NCBI GenBank assembly: GCA_013390605.1 | Contig: JACAUB010000001.1 | Location: 4,499,516-4,563,515, forward strand | Origin: Bacteroidota bacterium | Lineage (GTDB): Bacteria > Bacteroidota > Bacteroidia > Bacteroidales > Cfx3-03 | Reading direction: 5' to 3' | DNA length: 64,000 bases | Part shown: one piece after another, positions 16,933-25,368 of the stretch | Layout: each line of letters opens with the position of its first letter | How positions within the stretch are numbered: the first letter of the stretch is position 1 | Position numbers and translations under genes: made by a program | The notes under the pieces: generated by a model | The model's input: only the letters and a program-made list of their open reading frames with translations | What the model was told of the DNA's origin: nothing | The model's database searches: none

Positions 16933-18768
16933 TTATTCCTCCGTATAAACCATAATTTCCCCTAAACACGAAGTCTCCGTTTTAGTCTTTCCATCAAGAA
17001 TGACTTTCAACCTATCTGTACTGAGTGGTGTTTTAAAGATATATGGATCCCAGACAAAGTATCGACACATCGGATCTTCGATGATTTGTTTCCATGTTCC
17101 GCGTTCATCCCAATAGTAAATCTTTACTTTGCCAACATTATAGGTATCCTTTAAATAAATTGCTTTCAAAGCAATGCGACCATGAAAACTGATAAATGCA
17201 TTAACAGGATAGGTAACATTATTCGTCCATCCTGAAGCTGATTTATGTTCAATAAAGTTGCCCATAAACGGATCACCTTGATTCTGTTCGTCAATCATTG
17301 CACGTGCTTCATCGGGCCCCTCAATCATATCTGGCGTTAATATCATCCTTTTTAAATGCCTTTGAACAAAAGACTTTGTAGTAGAGACCATAAAAACAGG
17401 GCGCTCTGAAACGTTTAGCGATACACCGTTCTCAGTTACCGGATAATCTGTCACTACACCCATTGGAAATCCATTGGCCAATGAAACGACACGAACGGTA
17501 GGCTGCCCTTTAATATTAAATGTAAATGAGCCTTTCTTACCCCGACTGGTTGCATACCATAAAGCATAAAGATCATTCTGTTTTGAGGCATCGGCAAAGT
17601 GATATATTCGTAGATCCGGATCACCTGTTTTGACATCTCCCTGAAAATACATATCCTGCATTACATTTCGAAGTGCAGATACATAATACCATGACCGTTT
17701 TGGAACAGTTATACCGGCACTATCTTTCAGTAAGCCAGAAGTGTTATAACGTACTTTAGGATCACCTGAATCGGATAGTGCGAACAGAATAGCCCTATCA
17801 ATACCCGCGGCTGATAACTCCAGAAAAGAACGAACAATCCATTGTCCCTGAGTCTCTTCTATTGATTGGCCTGCCACAGTGGGAATGCCTTGTGTAGAAC
17901 CAGCCCATGTATCATAACCAAACTCACTGACCCATATCTGTTTATCAGGCATCTGTTCATTCCGGAATTGAACAAACCGGTTCATCTTTTCTCGAAGATG
18001 ATCTTCTTCAGGACTTATCCCTTTTATTGGTTTTTGGTGTTCCGCAGCGCTATTACTATAATGGTGCAAGTTGATGACATCGAATGGAACCACTCCACCT
18101 GAACGGTTCTGCCTGCTCCATTGCAATATATCATTTAAGTATGGGATAGAAGGATAAGCAAGTCCACCCATTACAAGCTTAAATCCATCCGGTCTCTGAC
18201 TTGAAAGATTTCCTTTGAGTTGTTGCAGACGATTATAATCAGCACTACACATAGCAGCAAACTCATCAGATCGAAAAGTTGCCAGTTGACCACTCCAATC
18301 TTTATCAGGTTCATTCCAGTTCTCTATATATTGGATTCCGGAATAACCATAGACTTCGGCAAAACGTTTAATAAAATGAGATTGCGTTTTAAAGCCTTCA
18401 GGTGTTGCTTTTAACGCGTCTGGATCTATAGGGACACTTTGCTCATTCATCAGAGGACGAAACATCCATGAGGGTGTCATTTGAATGACAGGAACCGTGA
18501 GATGCCCCAGTGCAGTAAGATTAGCATAGAACCTTTCAAAATCGATATGAGATTGTGGATTCCAATCCTCTACATCCGGTTGAGGCTGGTTCCAGCTCCA
18601 TACATGAAACTCACGTATAGTTCCGGCAACCCCTAAACGTCCGAGCGGAGCCTTATAGGTAATGTTTACACCCATCATTTGATCAAATGAAGGATGCATC
18701 GGATTGAGAGACTGTGCCCATCCAATAAAAGGAAGTAGCATCGCAAGTACTAAAATAAGTCGCCGCAT
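16933..18768 (-). CDS. Secreted clan-A (GH39/GH5-like) glycoside hydrolase, family uncertain
   Basis: Protein of 611 residues with a clear signal peptide (MRRLILVLAMLLPFIGWAQ). A TIM-barrel hydrolase is suggested by the acid/base motif YIENWNEPDKDW and, about 125 residues later, the nucleophile strand IWVSEFGYDT, the E-E pattern of clan A retaining enzymes. The last 140 residues (after about 470) lack barrel motifs and look like a beta-sandwich, possibly carbohydrate-binding. I do not recognise the exact family; GH39-like is the best guess. It stands alone on the minus strand between the ATP synthase operon and the DUF3109 gene, with 246 nt of apparently empty sequence before the atp terminator. 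Confidence 0.72.
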   Translation of the reverse strand: MRRLILVLAMLLPFIGWAQSLNPMHPSFDQMMGVNITYKAPLGRLGVAGTIREFHVWSWNQPQPDVEDWNPQSHIDFERFYANLTALGHLTVPVIQMTPSWMFRPLMNEQSVPIDPDALKATPEGFKTQSHFIKRFAEVYGYSGIQYIENWNEPDKDWSGQLATFRSDEFAAMCSADYNRLQQLKGNLSSQRPDGFKLVMGGLAYPSIPYLNDILQWSRQNRSGGVVPFDVINLHHYSNSAAEHQKPIKGISPEEDHLREKMNRFVQFRNEQMPDKQIWVSEFGYDTWAGSTQGIPTVAGQSIEETQGQWIVRSFLELSAAGIDRAILFALSDSGDPKVRYNTSGLLKDSAGITVPKRSWYYVSALRNVMQDMYFQGDVKTGDPDLRIYHFADASKQNDLYALWYATSRGKKGSFTFNIKGQPTVRVVSLANGFPMGVVTDYPVTENGVSLNVSERPVFMVSTTKSFVQRHLKRMILTPDMIEGPDEARAMIDEQNQGDPFMGNFIEHKSASGWTNNVTYPVNAFISFHGRIALKAIYLKDTYNVGKVKIYYWDERGTWKQIIEDPMCRYFVWDPYIFKTPLSTDRLKVILDGKTKTETSCLGEIMVYTEE

Positions 18769-18840
18769 ATGGAATCAACAATTTGTTTGTTACAATGTTA
18801 ACATGCCCTAGATCTGGAATCGCCTGGTCAAGAATCCGGG

Positions 18841-19410
18841 TTATTTACCTCTCTTCTCTTTAAAAGCGGCATCTAATTTTTGATACCACTCCTTGCCATA
18901 TTTTCGAATCAATGGTTCTTTTAGAAACTCATAGACTCTTACTCCTTCTCTTTTCCCCTTTACCAGCGCCCGATCGCAAATACTCCATTTATGATAATTT
19001 ACAGCATCGAAATCTTTATACTTTACAATCCTGATCGGATATAAATGACAAGAAACCGGTTTCTTAAAAGAGATGATTCCTTCATTAAATGCCTTTTCAA
19101 TAGCACATTTTACAATACCATCTTCAAAATAAACAAACGCACATTCACGATGATTGACCAATGGTGTTACAAAATTACCATCCGTATCATAATCGAAAAC
19201 ACCTGTTTCGTCCACAACTTGTTTACCGGCTTCAGTCATAAAAGGACGTACTTTTTCAAGAATATCCTCCATCTCCCCTATCTCCTCCTCGTCCAAAGGT
19301 GCACCGGCATCACCCTCAACACAGCATGCACCATGACATCGGGCCAGATCGCAGATGAAGAAAACTTCACCCAGATCATCACTAATTAACGTATCATCAA
19401 TTGCTATCAT
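18841..19410 (-). CDS. DUF3109 family cysteine-rich protein
   Basis: Cytoplasmic protein of 189 residues. Cysteines C20, C25, C29 and C30 (ICDLARCHGACC) begin the family signature; further ones follow in RECAF, VKCAIE, VSCHLYPIR and ICDRAL, enough for an iron-sulfur or zinc cluster. The family is widespread in Bacteroidota but its function is not established. It diverges from glyS with only 29 nt between the two ATGs, and a TATCTTTG box lies 4 nt upstream of its own ATG, implying a leaderless transcript. Confidence 0.85.
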   Translation of the reverse strand: MIAIDDTLISDDLGEVFFICDLARCHGACCVEGDAGAPLDEEEIGEMEDILEKVRPFMTEAGKQVVDETGVFDYDTDGNFVTPLVNHRECAFVYFEDGIVKCAIEKAFNEGIISFKKPVSCHLYPIRIVKYKDFDAVNYHKWSICDRALVKGKREGVRVYEFLKEPLIRKYGKEWYQKLDAAFKEKRGK

Positions 19411-19414
19411 TCTG

Positions 19415-19422
19415 CAAAGATA
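19415..19422 (-). promoter_or_regulatory. -7 box of the DUF3109 gene, 4 nt from its ATG
   Basis: Minus-strand TATCTTTG. With transcription normally starting several bases downstream of this box, the mRNA would begin at or inside the start codon at 19410. Confidence 0.55.
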
Positions 19423-19427
19423 TTTTG

Positions 19428-19435
19428 TATTTTTG
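19428..19435 (+). promoter_or_regulatory. -7 box of glyS, 4 nt from its ATG
   Basis: TATTTTTG, full TAnnTTTG match, 4 nt before the ATG at 19440. A second, overlapping candidate (tattttg, 19421-19427) would give a leader of only a few bases. Confidence 0.5.
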
Positions 19436-19439
19436 CACT

Positions 19440-20966
19440 ATGGCTAATAACGAGGATATTTTTAAGAAAATCATTTCCCATGCCAAGGAGTATGGGTTTG
19501 TATTTCCATCGAGCGAGATTTACGATGGACTGAGCGCTGTATACGATTACGGCCAGTATGGTGTTGAATTAAAGAACAACATCAAAAACTATTGGTGGCG
19601 GGCTATGGTACAATACCACGAAAACATTGTAGGTATTGATTCAGCCATCTTTATGCATCCTACAATCTGGAAAGCTTCAGGGCACGTTGATGCATTCAGC
19701 GATCCAATGATTGATAATAAAGACTCTAAAAAACGATATCGTGCAGATGTATTGGTAGAAGATTATGCTGCAAAGATTGAGGACAAAATAAATAAAGAGG
19801 TAGAAAAAGCAGCTAAACGCTTTGGAGAGAGCTTTGATGAAGCACAATTCCGCGCTACCAATCAACGTGTTGTTGAATATCAGGCAAAGATTACCGATGC
19901 ACTGGCTCGTCTTAATAAAAACCTTACAGATAACGATCTGGCTGCAGTAAAACAATTGATCGAAGAACTGGAAATTGTTTGTCCTGTATCAGGAACAAAA
20001 AACTGGACAGAGGTGCGTCAATTCAATCTGATGTTTAACACCCAGATGGGCTCATTGAGCGAAGATACCAACACCATTTATCTTCGTCCCGAAACAGCTC
20101 AGGGTATCTTTGTAAACTTCCTGAATGTATTGAAAACAGGTCGTATGAAAGTTCCTTTTGGAATTGCTCAGATTGGAAAAGCCTTTAGAAACGAAATTGT
20201 AGCCCGCCAATTTATCTTCCGTATGCGCGAATTCGAGCAGATGGAGATGCAGTTCTTTGTTCGTCCCGGAACTGAATTGGATTGGTTTGAGAAATGGAAA
20301 GCTGAACGTTTGGCATGGCATCATTCATTAGGCCTGGGTCCTGAAAACTACAGATTCCATCCACATGATAAGTTGGCTCACTATGCCAATGCTGCTTGTG
20401 ATATCGAATTTAAGTTCCCATTTGGCTTTAAAGAGTTGGAAGGAATTCACTCACGTACTGACTTCGACCTAAGTGCACATCAACAATATTCAGGTAAGAA
20501 GTTGCAGTATTTTGATCCCGAACTTAATGAAAGTTATGTTCCCTATGTAATTGAGACCTCGATTGGTTTGGATCGTACCTTCCTTGCCATCCTGAGCAAC
20601 GCTTATACTGAAGAGAAACTGGAAGACGGCTCAGAACGTGTAGTTTTGAGAATTCCTCCTGTATTAGCTCCAATAAAAGCTGCTATCCTTCCATTGATAA
20701 AGAAAGATGGTCTACCCGAGAAGGCCAGAGAGATTATGGATTCATTGAAGTTTGACTACCAGTGTCAATATGATGAAAAAGATGCAATTGGTCGTCGCTA
20801 CCGTCGCCAGGATGCTATCGGAACCCCATACTGTATCACCGTTGACCACCAAACACTGGAAGATAACACAGTTACTATCCGCGAACGCGATAGCATGTTA
20901 CAAGAACGTGTTAATATTGATGCTGTTTCTGAAATCATCAGAAAGAAGATTGCAGTAAAATTATAA
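19440..20966 (+). CDS. glyS: Glycine--tRNA ligase (homodimeric class II type)
   Basis: Charges tRNA-Gly with glycine in the cytoplasm. The product from the ATG at 19440 is 508 residues, normal for the single-chain type; an upstream ATG at 19401 adds 13 residues that overlap the divergent gene and its promoter, so it is rejected. Class II motifs are seen: motif 2 (RNEIVARQFIFRMREFEQMEMQ region), LRPETAQGIFVNF, and motif 3 with IETSIGLDRTFLA. The C-terminal anticodon-binding domain starts near VLAPIKAAILPL. An internal insertion with predicted helices (about 95-185) is common in this bacterial branch. A terminator follows. Confidence 0.95.
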   Translation: MANNEDIFKKIISHAKEYGFVFPSSEIYDGLSAVYDYGQYGVELKNNIKNYWWRAMVQYHENIVGIDSAIFMHPTIWKASGHVDAFSDPMIDNKDSKKRYRADVLVEDYAAKIEDKINKEVEKAAKRFGESFDEAQFRATNQRVVEYQAKITDALARLNKNLTDNDLAAVKQLIEELEIVCPVSGTKNWTEVRQFNLMFNTQMGSLSEDTNTIYLRPETAQGIFVNFLNVLKTGRMKVPFGIAQIGKAFRNEIVARQFIFRMREFEQMEMQFFVRPGTELDWFEKWKAERLAWHHSLGLGPENYRFHPHDKLAHYANAACDIEFKFPFGFKELEGIHSRTDFDLSAHQQYSGKKLQYFDPELNESYVPYVIETSIGLDRTFLAILSNAYTEEKLEDGSERVVLRIPPVLAPIKAAILPLIKKDGLPEKAREIMDSLKFDYQCQYDEKDAIGRRYRRQDAIGTPYCITVDHQTLEDNTVTIRERDSMLQERVNIDAVSEIIRKKIAVKL

Positions 20967-20983
20967 TCAGATATTTCATTTAT

Positions 20984-21020
20984 AAAAAAGGTTGTTCCCT
21001 CAAGGGTACAGCCTTTTTTT
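20984..21020 (+). terminator. Terminator after glyS
   Basis: Arms 20984-20995 and 21008-21019 pair (one G-T wobble), with an inner ccc/ggg, ending in a T7 run. Intrinsic terminator. Confidence 0.85.
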
Positions 21021-21074
21021 GTATCTTACAATAAGCAAATCACTGAGGGGTGAAAACTTCATCTCGATTTTTCT

Positions 21075-21082
21075 TACCTTTG
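21075..21082 (+). promoter_or_regulatory. -7 box for metG
   Basis: TACCTTTG, a full TAnnTTTG match, 28 nt before the metG ATG. Confidence 0.55.
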
Positions 21083-21110
21083 CATTCGCTTTGCTAAAAT
21101 TGCTTAATCA

Positions 21111-23183
21111 ATGGAAAATCAATCTACTACTAAAGACAAAAAAATTAAACGGACTACAGTTACATCGGCACTTCCTTATGCCAACGGACCTATTCATATT
21201 GGTCATTTAGCTGGCGTTTATGTTCCGGCAGATATATACGTACGGTTTCTTCGTTCGAAAGGCGAGGATGTTCTTTTTATTGGGGGGTCTGACGAACATG
21301 GAGTTCCTATCACAATACGTGCTAGAAAAGAAGGACTTACACCTCAGCAAGTAGTAGATAAATATCATAATATCATCAAGAAGTCGTTCGAAGACTTCGG
21401 TATATCATTTGATGTATATAGTCGTACTTCGTCGCCTATTCATCACGAAACCGCATCCGAATTCTTTACAACCCTTTATGATAAGGGTGATTTTATTGAA
21501 AAGTTTTCCGAACAATACTACGACGAAGAGGCCAATCAATATCTGGCCGATCGTTATATCACCGGAACCTGCCCACATTGTGGATATGAAAAAGCTTATG
21601 GAGACCAGTGCGAAAGCTGTGGTACGACCTTAAATGCCACTGACCTTATCAACCCCAAAAGTGCACTTAGCGGCAATGTCCCTATCATGAAAGAGACCAA
21701 ACATTGGTTTCTGCCTCTTGATAAATACGAGCCTTGGTTACGAAAATGGATTCTGGAAGGACACAAAGAAGACTGGAAAACAAATGTTTACGGCCAATGC
21801 AAGTCGTGGATCGATCAGGGATTACAACCACGTGCCGTAACACGAGATCTGGATTGGGGCGTAAAAGTCCCCCTTGCCGAAGCCGAAGGGAAAGTGTTAT
21901 ATGTTTGGTTTGATGCACCCATTGGATATATCTCTGCCACAAAAGAGTGGAGCCAAAAGACTGGAAAAGACTGGAAGCCTTACTGGAAAAATGAAGATAC
22001 CCGCTTGATTCATTTCATCGGAAAAGATAATATTGTATTTCATTGCATCATCTTCCCAGCCATGCTAAAGGCTGAAGGAAGTTTTATCTTGCCTGAAAAC
22101 GTACCCGCTAACGAGTTTTTGAATCTGGAGAACGATAAAATTTCTACTTCGCGCAACTGGGCAGTCTGGTTACACGAGTATCTGGAAGACCTACCGAATA
22201 AGCAGGATGTGCTTCGTTATGTATTGACAGCAAATGCACCTGAAACAAAAGACAACGACTTTACCTGGAAAGACTATCAGGCACGCAATAACAATGAATT
22301 ATTAGCCATCTACGGTAATTTTGTAAACCGTACATTGGTGCTTACCCACAAATACTTTGGTGGAGTTGTTCCTGAAGTAACCGGACTTACAGAACAGGAT
22401 GAAACAACACTAGCTGAAATGGCACTCTTCCCTGCCCGCATAGCAGCAAGCATTGAGAATTACCGTTTCCGTGAAGCATTATCAGAGATGATGAATCTTG
22501 CCCGTCTGGGTAATAAATATCTCACTGAAAATGAGCCCTGGAAAGTCTTTAAGACTGACGAAGAACGTGTAAAGACAGTGTTGAACATCTCTCTTCAGAT
22601 TTGTGCAAACCTTTCAATTGTTTCAGAGCCATTCCTTCCCTTCAGTGCAACTAAATTATTAAAGATGCTCAATATGGAGCCCCTACAATGGGCTTCAGCC
22701 GGAACAGCATCCATTCTGAATGCCGGACATCTACTGAATACCCCTGAACTACTTTTCGAAAAGATTGAAGATAGTTTAATGGAACAACAAGTTCAGAAAC
22801 TGCTGGATACCAAAAAAGCAAACGAACTTGCCAATAGAGAAGTTACCCCTTCCAAGCCTACGATTGAGTTCGATGACTTTGCTAAAATGGATATCCGCGT
22901 TGGAACCATCCTGGCGGCGGAGAAGGTAGCTAAAACCAAGAAGCTTTTAAAGTTGACCATTGATACCGGTATTGATAAAAGAACCGTAGTTTCAGGAATT
23001 GCAGAACATTATACACCTGAAGAGATTATCGGACAGCAGGTTAGCATTCTTGTGAATCTAGCTCCCCGCGATCTGAAAGGCATTGAAAGTCAAGGTATGA
23101 TCCTGATGGCAGAGAATGCTGATGGGAAGCTTTGTTTTGTAACGCCAACTCAGAAATTCGAGAACGGAAGCGAGATTCGATAA
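21111..23183 (+). CDS. metG: Methionine--tRNA ligase with C-terminal tRNA-binding domain
   Basis: Charges tRNA-Met. The enzyme has 690 residues. The class I HIGH motif is HIGH at residues 29-32 (GPIHIGHLAG), the KMSKS loop is the variant KISTS, and the zinc knuckle has CPHCGYEKAYGDQCESCG, the two-knuckle-type metal site. A Trbp111/CsaA-like OB-fold occupies about 585-690 (FAKMDIRVGTI, then VVSGIAEHYTPEE and VNLAPRDLKGIESQGMIL), as in E. coli MetG, where it supports dimerisation and tRNA binding. Own promoter upstream; tRNA-Arg follows about 100 nt later. Confidence 0.97.
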   Translation: MENQSTTKDKKIKRTTVTSALPYANGPIHIGHLAGVYVPADIYVRFLRSKGEDVLFIGGSDEHGVPITIRARKEGLTPQQVVDKYHNIIKKSFEDFGISFDVYSRTSSPIHHETASEFFTTLYDKGDFIEKFSEQYYDEEANQYLADRYITGTCPHCGYEKAYGDQCESCGTTLNATDLINPKSALSGNVPIMKETKHWFLPLDKYEPWLRKWILEGHKEDWKTNVYGQCKSWIDQGLQPRAVTRDLDWGVKVPLAEAEGKVLYVWFDAPIGYISATKEWSQKTGKDWKPYWKNEDTRLIHFIGKDNIVFHCIIFPAMLKAEGSFILPENVPANEFLNLENDKISTSRNWAVWLHEYLEDLPNKQDVLRYVLTANAPETKDNDFTWKDYQARNNNELLAIYGNFVNRTLVLTHKYFGGVVPEVTGLTEQDETTLAEMALFPARIAASIENYRFREALSEMMNLARLGNKYLTENEPWKVFKTDEERVKTVLNISLQICANLSIVSEPFLPFSATKLLKMLNMEPLQWASAGTASILNAGHLLNTPELLFEKIEDSLMEQQVQKLLDTKKANELANREVTPSKPTIEFDDFAKMDIRVGTILAAEKVAKTKKLLKLTIDTGIDKRTVVSGIAEHYTPEEIIGQQVSILVNLAPRDLKGIESQGMILMAENADGKLCFVTPTQKFENGSEIR

Positions 23184-23233
23184 CTCCGGGCAAGTCGGTA
23201 AAGAATCCGACTTTGATATTTAAGGAATTGTGC

Positions 23234-23241
23234 TAATTTTG
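23234..23241 (+). promoter_or_regulatory. -7 box for tRNA-Arg
   Basis: TAATTTTG, full TAnnTTTG match, 46 nt upstream of the mature tRNA 5' end. Confidence 0.5.
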
Positions 23242-23245
23242 CATA

Positions 23246-23278
23246 GCTAATCTGGGAGCAGCATACTTGCAGATTAGC
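23246..23278 (+). promoter_or_regulatory. Hairpin in the tRNA-Arg 5' leader
   Basis: Perfect 9-bp arms gctaatctg (23246-23254) and cagattagc (23270-23278) with a 15-nt loop, ending 9 nt before the tRNA. The 3' arm can also pair with tgtgctaat at 23230-23238, which overlaps the promoter box, so two alternative stems exist in DNA. Confidence 0.5.
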
Positions 23279-23287
23279 ACAACTACC

Positions 23288-23359
23288 GGCCTTATAGTTC
23301 AACGGATAGAACGGAAGTTTCCTAAACTTTAAATCTAGGTTCGATTCCTAGTAAGGTCA
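23288..23359 (+). tRNA. tRNA-Arg (anticodon CCT)
   Basis: Cloverleaf of 72 nt: acceptor GGCCTTA/TAAGGTC (one G-T), D stem GTTC/GAAC, anticodon stem GAAGT/ACTTT with loop TTCCTAA giving anticodon CCT (reads AGG), T arm CTAGG-TTCGATT-CCTAG, discriminator A. CCA is not encoded. A strong terminator follows directly. Confidence 0.93.
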
Positions 23360-23366
23360 CTAAATA

Positions 23367-23393
23367 CAAAAGCCGCTATAAGAGCGGCTTTTG
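23367..23393 (+). terminator. Terminator after tRNA-Arg
   Basis: 11-bp perfect stem, arms 23367-23377 and 23383-23393 (core agccgct/agcggct), ending in TTTTG. Confidence 0.85.
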
Positions 23394-23650
23394 TATTATA
23401 ACCCTTGGTAAACAAAAACCAGTTAACGGCTCGCGTAGAAAAGTTGGGAAATGTTTATCAGGCGAAGAAAAGATGATCATCAAATATACTATCGTCATTT
23501 CGACCATTTGGAAAACATTTACTTATACGGGTAAGCGATTCAGAGAGATTTCTTGCAAATGGGAGAAGTAACAACTGCGGTTAGACTGACAAAAGAGATG
23601 CTCTACCCCAACTACTCCGACTTACTTTTTTCTTTAACCCTGAGAATACG
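23394..23650. other. Gene-free stretch with a weak dispersed element
   Basis: No coding region is supported. A cgtcatttcga segment (23492-23502) followed by gagagatttct (about 23543-23553) resembles the stem-loop element at 56592-56662 but lacks its closing arm. The tandem 11-bp repeat copy B begins just after. Confidence 0.4.
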
Positions 23651-23790
23651 ACTATGAGAATTCTCTTCCATAACGATGGGTATCTGCACCCCATCTGCAC
23701 CCCATATCCAGGGTATCTCCACCCTTAACGCACCTCCAGAGGGTGGATAACCCCTGAAGCTAGCTTGAAGAAAAGCCGTATCTCCCCTAT
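23651..23790. repeat. Dispersed intergenic repeat, copy B (11-bp periodic core)
   Basis: Partner of copy A at 1257-1410. Core 23682-23736 is five 11-bp units: atctgcacccc twice, atatccagggt, atctccaccct, taacgcacctc. A 25-nt segment is identical between copies (catctgcacccc onward to gggtat). Downstream, ccaccc (23720-23725 region) can pair with gggtgg at about 23741. The minus-strand open frame is probably fortuitous. Function unknown. Confidence 0.75.
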
Positions 23791-23897
23791 AGATTCGGAC
23801 TATCATATCATTGGTTTTGGAGTGATATAAGATTTTATTCACCTAAACGGTATGCCTTCATTTTATACTTAATTTCATTTTGCTTTCTCTCAAATTA

Positions 23898-23905
23898 TAT
23901 CTTTG
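23898..23905 (+). promoter_or_regulatory. -7 box for the MBOAT/AlgJ operon
   Basis: TATCTTTG, full match, 36 nt before the ATG at 23942. A TTTG at 23879-23882 is 15 nt upstream, closer than the usual -33 spacing of about 19. Confidence 0.5.
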
Positions 23906-23941
23906 CCAGATAAAGCCTTTATTGTTTAAAATATTGATTAA

Positions 23942-25366
23942 ATGGTTTTCAGTAGCATTGCATTTCTTCTGTTTTTTCTGCCTGCATTCTTAATACTGTA
24001 TTACTTGGCCGACAAGAAGTACCAGAATATTGTAATCCTTATTTTCAGTATTTTCTTTTATGGTTGGGGTGCTCCCAAATTTATATTTGTTATCCTGGGA
24101 GTTACTTTCCTCGATTTTTATCTGGTGAAGTGGATGTCGAATACCCAAACCCGACTATACCGTCGCATAATGCTTACGCTTTCGGTAATTCTGAATCTGG
24201 GCCTGCTCTTCTACTTCAAATATTCGAACTTCTTTATTGAGAATGTGAATTCTATACTGGCTATTGCCGGTGACAAAAACATCCACTGGACAAAACTGGT
24301 GCTCCCCCTCGGAATCTCTTTCTATACTTTCGAAACAATAACTTATGTTGTCGATGTTTATAGAAAGGTTCATAAGCCACTCACTAACTTCTGGGATTAT
24401 CAACTCTATATCATCCTTTTTCCGAAACTCATTGCCGGTCCCATCATCAGATATCATGATTTAGCCGACCAGATAACCGATCGTACAGAAAACGAGACCG
24501 TCGACAATAGACTGATCGGGTTCTACCGTTTCACCATTGGCCTTTCCAAAAAAGTGTTGATTGCTAACCACATGGGCCAACAGGCTGATGCCATCTTCGC
24601 AATGAACTACACGGGTTTAGACTCATTCACTGCATGGATCGGTATCCTGGCCTACACTTTCCAAATCTATTTCGACTTCTCAGGCTATTCCGACATGGCT
24701 ATAGGACTGGCAAAAATGATTGGCTTCAAGTTTCCTGAGAACTTTAATAATCCCTATACCTCACGTAGTATCTCTGAGTTCTGGCGCCGTTGGCATATAT
24801 CATTGGGTAGCTGGATGCGTAATTATCTTTACATCCCGCTCGGTGGAAACAGGGTTAAATCAAAAAAGAGACTATACTTTAATCTCTGGTTCGTCTTTTT
24901 AGCATCGGGATTATGGCATGGTGCCTCATGGAGTTTTGTGCTATGGGGTGCTTATCATGGACTGTTCTTAGTGCTTGAAAGAATCTTCTTAAGCGATGTT
25001 TATAATAAAATAGGAAAATGGCCAAGTATGATGATAAACTTTCTGATTGTCACCATAGGTTGGGTATTCTTTAGGGTGGAAAAGATTGGCGATGCCTTCA
25101 TTTTTTTGAAACAGATGTTTGCATTTAACTTTAAGTCAGATCTTTCATTTGATATTGAGTTCTACACCTTCTTTGCCTTAGCCGGCTTCTTTGCTTTCTT
25201 TACGATGTTTAAAAAAGGACAACAGATTCAGGATGCTGTCTTTATAAACGATTACTCTACACAGCGCCATTTCGCGCTATCATTGATGACGGTTGTTTTA
25301 TTTGTCATCTCTATCAGTACTATTACAACATTTGGTTTTAATCCGTTTATCTATTTTAGATTTTAG
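23942..25366 (+). CDS. MBOAT-family O-acyltransferase (AlgI-like)
   Basis: Polytopic inner-membrane protein of 474 residues, about the length of AlgI. Signature segments are present: YFDFSGYSDMAIGLA, ISEFWRRWHISLGSWMRNYL-YIPLGG, and the active-site histidine in LWHGASWSFVLWGAYHG. AlgI-type proteins pass acetyl groups from a cytoplasmic donor across the membrane for O-acetylation of an extracellular polysaccharide. The AlgJ/AlgX-like gene follows 2 nt after the stop, so the two form an acetylation pair. Target polymer unknown; no polysaccharide synthase genes are next door. Confidence 0.93.
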   Translation: MVFSSIAFLLFFLPAFLILYYLADKKYQNIVILIFSIFFYGWGAPKFIFVILGVTFLDFYLVKWMSNTQTRLYRRIMLTLSVILNLGLLFYFKYSNFFIENVNSILAIAGDKNIHWTKLVLPLGISFYTFETITYVVDVYRKVHKPLTNFWDYQLYIILFPKLIAGPIIRYHDLADQITDRTENETVDNRLIGFYRFTIGLSKKVLIANHMGQQADAIFAMNYTGLDSFTAWIGILAYTFQIYFDFSGYSDMAIGLAKMIGFKFPENFNNPYTSRSISEFWRRWHISLGSWMRNYLYIPLGGNRVKSKKRLYFNLWFVFLASGLWHGASWSFVLWGAYHGLFLVLERIFLSDVYNKIGKWPSMMINFLIVTIGWVFFRVEKIGDAFIFLKQMFAFNFKSDLSFDIEFYTFFALAGFFAFFTMFKKGQQIQDAVFINDYSTQRHFALSLMTVVLFVISISTITTFGFNPFIYFRF

Positions 25367-25368
25367 TC

